From Saprospiraceae bacterium (GTDB taxonomy: Bacteria > Bacteroidota > Bacteroidia > Chitinophagales > Saprospiraceae), in contig JADKAE010000045.1 in assembly GCA_016715405.1 (NCBI GenBank), positions 1 to 6,583 on the forward strand: a stretch of DNA of 6,583 bases, in the 5' to 3' direction. The notes under the pieces were generated by a model, which searched no databases, was not told where the DNA came from, and saw nothing but the letters and a program-made list of their open reading frames with translations. The position numbers were made by a program, and so were the translations under genes. Below are positions 1 through 6,583 of this stretch, in pieces (the first letter of the stretch is position 1; each line of letters opens with the position of its first letter).

Positions 1-577
1 GCCGCAGATATTGGTTGAGTTCGGCTTGCAGGCCATCGTAGAGCCAGAGCACATTGAGCGAGCGGTAGCGGTTGCCCCACCGGTGGCTGCCGGGCAGCAC
101 ATGCATGGCTCCGTTTTGCACGGTGGTATCGGTAAGGGCTACCCAGCATATACGGCAGGGTATTTTGTTTCATCGGTGTGGCTGCTATCCTGATGGGCCG
201 ATAGCTCGCTGACGGGCGATGGCTTTTTGGCTAAAAAGATGCCCCCTACAAAATCGGTGGTGGCGGGGTCAAAGTATTGCTGCAGGCGCTGGGGCAGTAT
301 ACGGTCTATGCTTTGGCGGGCAAAGTTGCGCACGGCTACATCGTTTACGCGGCCGCTGGTCCAGTGGGTATCGGGCAGGGGGCTCAGGGAGTAGTTGCAG
401 CAGGGCTTCAAAATCTTTGTTGAGCTGCTGCACATCGGCCGGGCTAAGCAGGGGCTGCACGCTGTAGCCTTGTGTGGCTACTTGCTGTTGTATATCGGCA
501 TTTAAAAAAAACGGGTAGCTAAACCGCGCATCGGAGGCCGGGGGGCTGTTGCCAAAAATTTTACGAAGCCAGTTCAT
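1..577 (-). CDS. Phytanoyl-CoA dioxygenase (PhyH) family protein, 5' part, two frameshifts
   Basis: Likely a non-haem Fe(II)/2-oxoglutarate-dependent oxygenase of the PhyH family, cytosolic, substrate unknown. The ATG at 577-575 opens MNWLRKIFGN, followed by the N-terminal segment QGYSVQPLLSPADVQQLN. After a frame change near 387-400 the protein continues as LSPLPDTHWTSGRVND and reaches SELSAHQDSSH, whose H-x-D (codons near 195 and 189, about residues 128 and 130) matches the first two iron ligands. A second shift near 145 moves to WVALTD and MHVLPGSH, the family's usual core strand and PGSH turn. The distal His and the 2-oxoglutarate Arg should lie beyond the left edge. One extra base in the GGG at 387-389 and one missing A at about 145 would restore a single frame of about 192 visible codons. 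The gene is divergent from the SGNH gene. Family assignment is fairly sure; substrate cannot be inferred. Confidence 0.82.
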
Positions 578-583
578 GCTTGC

Positions 584-609
584 CTATTGCATAGCAATAG
601 TAACTATTG
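584..609. promoter_or_regulatory. Two overlapping perfect inverted repeats just upstream of the PhyH start
   Basis: CTATTGC (584-590) and GCAATAG (594-600) form a perfect 7-bp inverted repeat around ATA. CAATAG (595-600) and CTATTG (604-609) form a second perfect 6-bp repeat around TAA, so the middle arm is shared. The block starts 7 bases upstream of the PhyH ATG (575-577). It could be an operator with three half-sites, or, if transcribed leftward, two mutually exclusive leader hairpins. The repeat is seen directly; a regulatory role is inference. Confidence 0.45.
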
Positions 610-653
610 GCGGGCTATTTCTGCAAAATTTGTCGGGCGCTGCCGGCTATGAT

Positions 654-681
654 TTTGGTCAAGGAGGTTATGCTATGTTTG
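654..681 (+). promoter_or_regulatory. Possible Bacteroidota-type promoter for the SGNH hydrolase
   Basis: TATGTTTG at 674-681 matches the Bacteroidota -7 element TAnnTTTG exactly, and TTTG at 654-657 can serve as the -33 element, with a 16-bp gap that is slightly short. Transcription would start around 688-690, about 45 bases upstream of the ATG at 734. The site overlaps the Shine-Dalgarno/mini-ORF reading of the same stretch, and both cannot be used from one transcript. No equally good match was seen for the leftward PhyH gene. Confidence 0.35.
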
Positions 682-701
682 CTGCCGGCTGTTTTATTTA
701 G
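661..701 (+). other. Strong Shine-Dalgarno sequence and 8-codon mini-ORF in the SGNH leader
   Basis: AAGGAGGT at 661-668 is a near-ideal Shine-Dalgarno sequence. An ATG at 675 follows at normal spacing and encodes MFAAGCFI before TAG at 699-701. A nearer ATG at 670 (MLCLLPAVLFSCWH, stop ending at 714) is probably too close to the ribosome site. Such strong sites are uncommon in Bacteroidota, so a leader peptide is possible, but eight codons can arise by chance and no product can be recognised. Confidence 0.2.
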
Positions 702-733
702 TTGCTGGCACTAAATTGTTTTTTTTGTCTTGA

Positions 734-1896
734 ATGGCAACTCGGTTTTTTTGGTTTTTTCTGTTAGCTATAGTGGTGCTTTTTGCTGAACTATGCGGGT
801 GGGCGACCATACATTATCTTGACCGCAACACCCAAATCGGAGAACCCGGCTATGCTCAGGTGCGCAGGATGTTAATGGGTCAACCGGGGGCCGAAAAATT
901 GACGGGTATACTTCCTCAACCTAACCTGAACTATATCAACAATCCGGGGTTTGCGGTGGAGGGGCATACGTTGGTCAACGAGCATGGTTACCGAGGGGCC
1001 GCCAGCAGCGTATTGAAACCAGCCCGCACGTTTCGCATTTTGTTTATGGGTGGCTCTACCACGTATTGTGTAGGCCTGCTGCGAAATGAGAATACCTATC
1101 CGGCCTATACCGGTCGTTTGCTCGATTCTGCTTTTAAGATGAATGCTGCATTTGCAAGCCGCTACGATTCTATAGAGTGCATCAATGCCGGGCTACCGGG
1201 CGTACTCGGCCGAAGAGTTAACTCACTACCTTTTTAAGTTCAGATACTACCAACCCGATATAGTAGTTATAAAATCGGGGTTAAACGAAGCGGAGTACAG
1301 GCAGGGTGTATTCCAACCCGACTATACTCATTTACGCAATATTGATTTTAATATAAAACCACTGCCTAAGCGTATTCGGTGGATTATGCATTCGCGTTTC
1401 TTTAGTGCCCTTATCATTAATTTCTTCTACATAGATTATTTGAACTATGGCTACATTCTGGTTAATGAAGGAAATGAATACGCTAAGTTTTGCAGGTGGT
1501 TTCCGGCTATTAGCGTAGACAGCCTGAACCGTGCTGGTGATTGGACCTTTACGCCATTTTATCAAAACTTAAAAACGCTGGTTCAAAAGCCAAAGCAGAC
1601 TCGGGTGTGTGTGGTATTGGCGGCCAGCCCGCTCAACCTGGGCTTGCAGATACCAGCCGCTGATACGGCCTTATTGGTCGGCTACGCTGCGCAATAATGT
1701 GTTTTATAACCAGGTGCTAGAGCATATCGCTCGGGAAGAAAATCTGGTTTATGTGCCGCTGAGCTATGCTGACCTGGATAGCACAGTATGGTTTGACGAT
1801 TGCCATGTAAATGAACGGGGGAACTACCAAATAGCGCAGCGCACGGCTAGTTATCTGCAACCTTTAATAGAACACAAACTACTCTCGAAGCCTTAG
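734..1896 (+). CDS. Membrane-anchored SGNH/GDSL hydrolase family protein, two frameshifts
   Basis: Predicted serine esterase or acyl-hydrolase of the SGNH/GDSL superfamily. The N-terminus has a hydrophobic segment at about residues 5-20 (FFWFFLLAIVVLFAEL) with Arg before it, suggesting an uncleaved anchor and an extracytoplasmic catalytic domain. Block I is ILFMGGSTTY with Ser about 108 as nucleophile, block II is INAGLPGYS, block III is KSGLNE (Gly182, Asn184), and block V is DDCHVNERG with the Asp354/His357 pair, giving all four SGNH residues. The reading frame changes near 1198-1203, where one extra base separates NAGLPG from YSAEELTHY, and again near 1672-1689, before LRNNVFYNQ. Repaired, the protein has about 386 residues. 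An in-frame TGA at 731-733 touches the ATG, so no earlier start is possible. Relatives act on acetylated sugars or lipids, but the substrate here is unknown. Confidence 0.85.
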
Positions 1897-1906
1897 CATC
1901 CCTCAT

Positions 1907-1935
1907 AAAAAAACCCACCCCTTGCGGAGCGGGCT
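1907..1935 (-). terminator. Rho-independent terminator for the fibronectin III gene
   Basis: Read on the minus strand, AGCCCGCTCC and GGGGTGGGTT form a 10-bp stem closed by a GCAA tetraloop, followed by seven T (complement of A at 1907-1913). Three of the pairs are G-U wobbles on the minus strand and become A-C mismatches on the plus strand, so the hairpin is strong only leftward. It lies 29 bases after the fibronectin stop codon and between two convergent genes. The plus-strand SGNH gene has no comparable terminator of its own here. Confidence 0.8.
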
Positions 1936-1963
1936 TCTTGCTTAAGCAGAATGATTCTTTGTT

Positions 1964-2641
1964 TTACACCGCCATGATGCTTACCGGCTCGCTGAGGGCG
2001 CTTACCCCGGCCGGGTTGGCTGCATAGAAGTAGAAGTAGTACTGTGTGCCGGGCTGCATGCCGTTGAACACTTTTTTACGGTCGCGGTTAAAATCGAAAC
2101 CCACTAAAAAAGGCACATTGGGCGGCATGGCCAACTGGCCGTTTACAAAATCTGCATCGGGCAGAGGGGTGCCTTCGGTAAAAAAGCAACCATAGTAGGT
2201 TGCACCGCTCACGGCTTTGCATTCGGCAATCACCTGGCCGTGCGCCTGCCCGTGCTGCAGGGTAACCACGGTGGGCTTGGCCGGTGCAGGCACCGGCTGG
2301 CGGGTGGTTTTGGTGGGTATAAAGCCACCGGCCACTATGGTGGCTTCGCTGCCGTTGGCTATTTCGTCTACATAAGCGGCTGTGCTATCCAGCCCGTTCA
2401 TGAGGGCGGTTTTGGCCAGCTCAAAGGCGGGCTTTTGGTCCAGCCCGCCCCGCTTATAGGCGCTGCGCTTTACCTCGTAGTCGTCTATCAGCGCCTGCAG
2501 CGCTACGGCCGATACCGGAGGGGTGGGAAAAAGAACTGCATTATTGGCCAGGCCTTCTTTTACACCTGTGCCAAAGTCGTCCAGTTGCTCATCGGGCAAT
2601 TGGTGGTAGTAGCTTACGCTACATTTTGCTTTTGTTGCCAT
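1964..2641 (-). CDS. Fibronectin type III domain-containing protein, Bacteroidota type
   Basis: An intact 225-residue protein and the only one of the five genes without a frameshift. Residues 1 to about 115 look helical, from MATKAKCSVSYY through KTALMNGLDSTAAYVDEIANGSEATIVAGGF, a pattern that recalls small Bacteroidota proteins with a helical head and a fibronectin III tail. After a Pro-rich linker (PVPAPAKPT) the C-terminal 100 residues form a fibronectin III-like beta domain ending PGTQYYFYFYAANPAGVSALSEPVSI, the typical last strands and loop. No signal peptide is present with this start. The frame stays open upstream to an ATG at 2755, but that stretch contains inverted repeats and looks like leader DNA; the chosen ATG follows an A-rich run, as is usual in this phylum. 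The function of the family is unknown. The gene converges on SGNH and diverges from the haloperoxidase-like gene across the repeat array. Confidence 0.8.
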   Translation of the reverse strand: MATKAKCSVSYYHQLPDEQLDDFGTGVKEGLANNAVLFPTPPVSAVALQALIDDYEVKRSAYKRGGLDQKPAFELAKTALMNGLDSTAAYVDEIANGSEATIVAGGFIPTKTTRQPVPAPAKPTVVTLQHGQAHGQVIAECKAVSGATYYGCFFTEGTPLPDADFVNGQLAMPPNVPFLVGFDFNRDRKKVFNGMQPGTQYYFYFYAANPAGVSALSEPVSIMAV

Positions 2642-2659
2642 AACTATTTTGGGTTTTAT

Positions 2660-2676
2660 GCCTGCGGCAAGCAGGC
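2660..2676 (-). other. GC-rich hairpin in the leader of the fibronectin III gene
   Basis: GCCTGC (2660-2665) and GCAGGC (2671-2676) are perfect arms around a 5-base loop, ending 18 bases before the ATG at 2641. As RNA this would be a short stable stem close to the ribosome entry region. It may influence translation, or it may be chance in GC-rich DNA. Confidence 0.35.
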
Positions 2677-2705
2677 GGTTAAATAATAAGAGCAAAAAAG
2701 TAGCG

Positions 2706-2730
2706 GCTGAGCGCAGTGTATTTGCGCAGC
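2706..2730. other. Bulged inverted repeat upstream of the fibronectin III gene
   Basis: GCTG (2706-2709) pairs with CAGC (2727-2730), and CGCA (2712-2715) pairs with TGCG (2723-2726), with AG as a bulge and a 7-base loop. The element lies about 65 bases upstream of the fibronectin start. It could be an operator or a leader hairpin; no clear TAnnTTTG promoter was found near it. Confidence 0.3.
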
Positions 2731-2810
2731 AAAACCAACCCAAAATATTTAACAAATTAACTCATGCGGGTGTGTGGTAGTTGTTCATGCGCCCGTATTA
2801 CTTATTGCTT

Positions 2811-3062
2811 GAATAGCCCTGTTCAGCGGCCGGGTAGTGTTAGTCAACGACTGAATAGCCCTGTTCCGTGGCCGGGTAGTATTAGTCAACGATTGAATAG
2901 CCCTGTTCCGTGGCCGGGTAGTATTAGTCAACAGCCGAGTAGCTCTGTTCAGCGGCCGGGTAGTATTAGTCAAGGGCCGGATATCATTAGTCAGCGGTTG
3001 GGTAGCACTGGTCAACGGGTGAGTAGTATTAGTCAACGATCGAATAGCCCTGTTCAACTAAC
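2811..3062. repeat. Array of twelve 21-bp tandem units between divergent genes
   Basis: Twelve head-to-tail units of exactly 21 bp fill this interval with no spacers. Two sub-types alternate. Type A begins GAATAGCCCTGTTC and usually ends GGCC (units 1, 3, 5, 7, 12). Type B begins GGGTAGTATTAGTCAA (units 2, 4, 6, 8; unit 11 begins GAG). Units 1-8 thus form four 42-bp A-B dimers, and units 9 and 10 (2979-3020) are diverged. Units 3 and 5 are identical, which suggests recent 42-bp duplication. TAG at unit positions 4-6 is kept in all but unit 9. One decayed unit may precede the array at 2790-2810. Because 21 is a multiple of three, one frame is open on each strand: rightward from an ATG at 2764 to a stop at 3120 (118 codons of seven-residue repeats such as NSPVPWP and GSISQRL), and leftward from 3057 to 2785 (TNTTRPL, NRAIQSL). 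The leftward frame has only a TTG just after a TAG. Coding is not established; a regulatory or satellite-like array is at least as likely. Confidence 0.93.
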
Positions 3063-3166
3063 TTCGTCAAAATCTGAATCGGATTTGGCAGGCCTACTTA
3101 GCCCCTTTAGCAGCAATTGAGATAAATCCCACAATTTTTCAATTTTACAGCCTAAAATCCCCGCCT
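3063..3166. other. Spacer between the repeat array and the haloperoxidase-like gene, no clear promoter
   Basis: This 104-bp stretch lies between the last repeat unit and the ATG at 3167 and becomes AT-rich from about 3120. No TAnnTTTG element, hairpin or strong ribosome binding site was found. The rightward repeat frame ends inside it at 3120. If the haloperoxidase-like gene is transcribed from a local promoter, it must lie here or within the array. Confidence 0.4.
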
Positions 3167-4504
3167 ATGTTTTTGCCAGGTTCTATTTCTGCTTACTTTT
3201 TGGCTGTGCTGCTTTTCAGCGGATGCCAAAACAAGGCATCTACTCACCAGCCAAGCGCCAACGATGCCACCTATATTCATACCCTGAACAATGCCATGGC
3301 CGAGGCCGTGATACTCGATGGCTTTACTCCACCGCTCATCAGCCGCATGAACGCCTACACCCACATAGCGGCCTATGAAGCTGCTATAGCTACTCAGCCC
3401 GATTTTGTGTCGTATAAAAACCAGTTAAACGGGCTCACCTACCTACCCGCCCTTACACAACCCGAAAACTACATAGCCGAAATAGCCGTGGTGCGGGCCT
3501 TTTGCCGCACAGCCGTATATTTTACCTGGCGCGATTACCTGCTCGATACCATCGAGCACCAATTGCTGGATACCCTGCGCCTGCGCTATAACCCCACCCA
3601 AATGGCACACTCCATCGCCTATGGCGACTCGGTAGCTGCCGCCATACTGGCCTGGGTGGCCAAAGACAACTATGGCGAAACCCGCAAAATGTCGTTTTAT
3701 GTTTTAAAGAAAAAAGACTGGAGCTGGGAGCTTACCCCCTCGCAGTTTATGGAAGCAGTGGAGCCCTACTGGAACCTCGTTCGCCCTTTTTGTGCTCGAC
3801 TCGGCCTCGCAGTTCCGCGCGCCCGGCCCACCGGCCTTTAGCACCGACAAAAGCTCCGTATTTTATAAACATGCCCTGGAGGTATACCACGCCAAAGACC
3901 ACCTGATGGGCAACGATACGGCCACTGCCAATTTTTGGGACTGCAACCCTTTTGTGCTGCAGCGCGAAGGGCACGTATCGCACTTTAAGCGGCAAATATC
4001 GCCCGGGGCACACTGGCTGGGCATTACCCAAACAGCTTGTAAGCAAGAAAATAAAACCCTTACGCAATCCTGCGAAATATATTCGCGCACGGCTATTGCC
4101 CTGGCCGATGCTTTTATACGCTGCTGGGATACCAAATATACCTTTGACCTGCTGCGCCCCGTTACCTACATTAACCGCTACATTGACCCCCAGTGGCGGC
4201 CCCTGCTGAAACGCCCCCCTTTCCGGAATATACCAGTGGGCATAGTGTGATATCGGCCGCAGCAGCGGTAGTACTCGAAAATTACTTTGGCGAACCTTTC
4301 TCTTACACCGATAGTGTAGAAGTGCCCTTTGGCAAAGCCCCCCGCAGTTTTAGTTCCTTTAAGCAAGCTGCGCAAGAGGCCGCTCAGAGCAGACTGTACG
4401 GTGGCATACACTACACCTTTGCTATAGAGGACGGGCAACGCGAAGGCGATCAGGTGGGCCGCCTGGTGGTGCAGCGCCTGCACACCCGCAAAGCAGCGAA
4501 TTAA
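3167..4504 (+). CDS. Vanadium-dependent haloperoxidase-like (PAP2 superfamily) lipoprotein, two frameshifts
   Basis: Member of the vanadate-binding haloperoxidase/acid phosphatase superfamily; it may oxidise halides with peroxide or hydrolyse phosphoesters, and sequence alone does not say which. The N-terminus FLAVLLFSGCQ gives a lipobox with Cys20, so the protein is probably a membrane-anchored lipoprotein, although the signal lacks the usual Lys/Arg. The vanadate or phosphate pocket is complete: KYTFDLLRP (Lys323, Arg330), TSGHS (Ser357, Gly358, His359) and SRLYGGIHY (Arg409, His415). Other landmarks are FWDCNPFV and ALADAFIRCWD. One extra T in the T5 run at 3787-3791 splits RPF from VLDSASQF, and one missing A in the run at 4209-4211 splits LLK from TPPFPEYTSGH. 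Repaired, the product is 445 residues, about the family's length. The stop codon overlaps that of the convergent VCBS gene. Family identity is very secure, enzymatic activity is not. Confidence 0.92.
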
Positions 4505-6583
4505 TGTTTTAAACCATAAAGCAGCAGCCGGCTGCTATTGCAGCCTATCAGCAAATGAGGTTGGCCGGCACGATGAATAAGAGCAGTGCTGCGCACAAAG
4601 TATGCAATATCTAATCCGCAGTTTCTGTAGGCAACCGGGGCAAAACCACCTTTGCCATTCCCCTTTAGCAGTACACCGCCAAAGCCATCTATATCGCCCT
4701 GCTCGTAATAGTTTTGGTTGGTATTGCCCAGGCACAACAAATCTAAATGCCCATCGCCATCTATATCTCTGCTTACTAATTGCTGAATAGGTGCGGCATT
4801 ACATACATTCGGCAAGGCGGCACCGGCAAAGTGGCCGTGGCCATCATTCAAAAAAACAAACGAGCGTAGTTCGGTGCACTTTAGCTTTTGGGCACTATGG
4901 TAGGCCTCTTTTGAAAAAAGGTCTTCTGTTTTGCAATCTACATACGAGCGGTAGGTATGAAATTTATTAAAAAATTTAGGCATCGTTTTGCAAAGCAAAT
5001 CCCTGCGGGCAAAGGTGCCTTGTTGGCCTTCCAGATAATAGCACAACACCGGGTCGGTGCTGCCGTTGCCGTCAAAGTCGTTTACCAGCAGGGTGAGCGG
5101 CTCGGCCTCGGTAGCTTTCCAGATAGAATTAAGGCCCCAGTTGCCACAGGCAAAATCGATATCGCCATCGGCATCAAAATCACCGGTGGTGATGCTGCTC
5201 CACCAGCCGGTGTGGGTTTGCAGGCCGGTGGTGGCGGTGATGTTTTGGAGCCGGCCGTTGATGTATTTGAATACCGAAGGGCTCATCCAGTCGCCAGCTA
5301 TCAGCAGTTCGCTTTTTTTATCGCCATCTATATCGGCCCACTCGGCCGCGGTGAGCATGCCGGCATATTCCAGTGCCAGGGGCTGCGTGTAATTGGCATC
5401 GGTAAACTTGCCCTGGCCGTCGTTCAGCAGCAGATAGCTCGGGGAATTTTTCCGTAGCTGTGGGGCACCGTGCGGCCGCCAATAAACAAATCGGTATCGC
5501 CATCGGCATCTACATCGTGGGCAGCTATGCAGCTTTTGCTGCCCGTGAGGGCGGGCAGGCAATCGGCACAGTGCTGCAGCATACCCCGGCCGGTGTTCAG
5601 GTATAGCCGGTCTTTATAGCGCAGGTCGTTGGGCTCAAACTCGTTGCTGCCGCTGACTACATACAGGTCGTTTTGGCCATCGGCATTTAAATCTGCTATC
5701 AGTGCCGCTACATCTTCGCAGGCCGCTGTGGCTGCTAAAGCCGGCTGGGCAGATAATTTAAAGCGGCCGTTGCTTTGCTGAAAGTATACGGCACCGCTCT
5801 GGCCGGCAGCACCACCCACAAAAAAATCATCGAGCCCATCGGCATTTAAGTCGCCCACGGCCAGGGCTGGGCCTTCTTTTGAAAACATGCGCGGTATCAG
5901 CTTATCGCGCTTAAAATCGTTGAAGTCACTTTCCTGATGCACAAAAAGGGGAACGATGCTGTTCGTATTATCCATGAGCCATTGGCTCTCTGTATGGTTT
6001 GGCGCATAGCGATACTGTTTGCCTTCGGCATCAGCTTCAGATAAAACGAAGTGCTGGTTGGTTTTTACCTGCCGAAGGGTAGTATACTTTTGCGATGGAA
6101 ACACTACCACCACACTGTCGACCACCGCAGTGGTGCCCGTGCCAAAATGCAGCACCGGCTCGCTCGATGACTGAAAGCCGCGGGCATTGGTGAGCTCGGC
6201 ATATTGCACCTGCCCGCTACTATATAGCCAGGCTTTGGTGCCCAGCCCGCGGGTGTTTTGGCCGGCTCCGGCAATAGAGAGGCGCAGGTAGGTTTGCTTT
6301 TTTGCTCCACCGGTATTGCGGTATATAAAGGCGGTGGTGTCAATATTGTTGAGTATTAAATCCAGATATCCGTCATTATCCAAATCGGCATAGGCGGCAC
6401 CTTGCGTGTTTACGTTTTGTGCTGCGCCCCAGGAGCTGTCACCTCCTTAAAATTTTCGCCACGGTTGTTTTCATAAAAGTAGTTGGGGTGCCTATATACA
6501 GGCAGCTGCTCAAAGTAAGAACCCTCCACGTGCTTAAACCGGGGCTTGTCGCCCGTGGTGTACATCAGTTTGTCGTAATCGCG
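4501..6583 (-). CDS. VCBS/FG-GAP repeat protein with ASPIC/UnbV domain, 5' end outside the window, two frameshifts
   Basis: Predicted extracytoplasmic beta-propeller-type protein. From the right edge it shows a first FG-GAP stretch (HPNYFYENNRGENF, then TQGAAYADLDNDGYLDL), an ASPIC/UnbV domain at roughly 6251-6045 (RGLGTKAWLY, then VLHFGTG and TNQHFVL), and a second FG-GAP block. The calcium-loop motifs seen are DLDNDG, DLNADG twice, DVDADG, DIDGDK, DFDADG, DFDGNG and DIDGDG. The segment KEGPALAVGDLNADGLDDFFVGG is characteristic of CRTAC1-like Bacteroidota proteins. Frame changes lie near 6433-6440, between KEVT and SSWGAAQ, and at the T5 run 5447-5451, where one more T gives GGRTVPHSYGKNSPSYLLLNDG. 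About 694 codons are visible; the signal peptide must be beyond 6583. The protein has no recognisable catalytic residues, so binding or scaffolding is likelier than catalysis. From general knowledge, such genes often lie next to haloperoxidase-like and SusCD-like genes. Confidence 0.92.

Noticed and set aside
2642..2755. Upstream ATG at 2755 as the start of the fibronectin III protein, giving a signal-like N-terminus
   Set aside because: The 38 added residues are translated from DNA containing two inverted repeats and do not look like a proper signal sequence; MATKAKCSV after an A-rich run is the more natural start.
2785..3057. Leftward 90-codon repeat ORF as a gene
   Set aside because: It has only a TTG start directly after an in-frame TAG, no ribosome signal, and its openness follows from the stop-free 21-bp unit.
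2811..3062. CRISPR array
   Set aside because: Units are 21 bp, directly adjacent, without spacers, and no cas gene is nearby.
3787..3791. Programmed frameshift in the haloperoxidase-like gene
   Set aside because: The change here skips one T in a run of five while the second change in the same gene is in the opposite direction; the family is normally a single uninterrupted frame.
3747..4135. Minus-strand ORFs opposite the haloperoxidase-like gene
   Set aside because: The plus strand carries complete family motifs through this interval; the opposing frames have no recognisable content.
4408..4420. Loss of a catalytic Asp after the active-site His in SRLYGGIHYTFAIED
   Set aside because: From memory, Bacteroidota members of this subfamily commonly carry GGIHY followed by an A-I-E segment, so the Ala is probably normal rather than a loss.
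4957..5457. Long plus-strand ORFs opposite the VCBS gene
   Set aside because: They are shadows of the strongly supported VCBS/FG-GAP reading on the minus strand and show no family features.

Overview
The window looks like a chromosomal piece of a Bacteroidota bacterium, probably of the Chitinophagaceae/Sphingobacteriia type. Base composition is moderate. Four of the five protein genes belong to families with typical Bacteroidota forms: a lipoprotein vanadium-haloperoxidase-like PAP2 protein, a VCBS/FG-GAP protein with an ASPIC/UnbV domain, a small helical plus fibronectin-III protein, and a membrane-anchored SGNH hydrolase. Strong Shine-Dalgarno sequences are absent at the assigned gene starts, as is usual in this phylum. 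The assignment rests on protein style only; no rRNA or tRNA is present.

Layout from left to right: (1) 577 down to 1, minus strand: the 5' part of a phytanoyl-CoA dioxygenase (PhyH) family gene that runs off the left edge. (2) 578-733: a divergent intergenic region with two overlapping perfect inverted repeats, a possible Bacteroidota-type promoter, and a strong Shine-Dalgarno sequence with a tiny ORF. (3) 734-1896, plus strand: a membrane-anchored SGNH/GDSL hydrolase. (4) 1907-1935: a terminator whose pairing works only on the minus strand. (5) 2641 down to 1964, minus strand: an intact fibronectin type III protein. (6) 2642-3166: a second divergent intergenic region, occupied mainly by an array of twelve 21-bp tandem units. 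(7) 3167-4504, plus strand: a vanadium-dependent haloperoxidase-like lipoprotein. (8) 6583 down to 4501, minus strand: a VCBS/FG-GAP repeat protein open at the right edge. The stop codons of (7) and (8) overlap in a shared TTAA.

Four of the five genes are broken by two single-base frameshifts each, eight in total, while the protein signal continues cleanly in the next frame every time. Several shifts lie in or next to homopolymer runs. The simplest reading is uncorrected sequencing or assembly indels, so the four genes are annotated here as single frameshifted CDSs. Genuine decay cannot be excluded from the sequence alone.

No defence system, CRISPR array, insertion sequence or biosynthetic cluster is visible. 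The haloperoxidase-like and VCBS genes are, from general knowledge, often neighbours in Bacteroidota and probably share an envelope or extracellular function. The most unexplained element is the 21-bp repeat array between two divergent genes.
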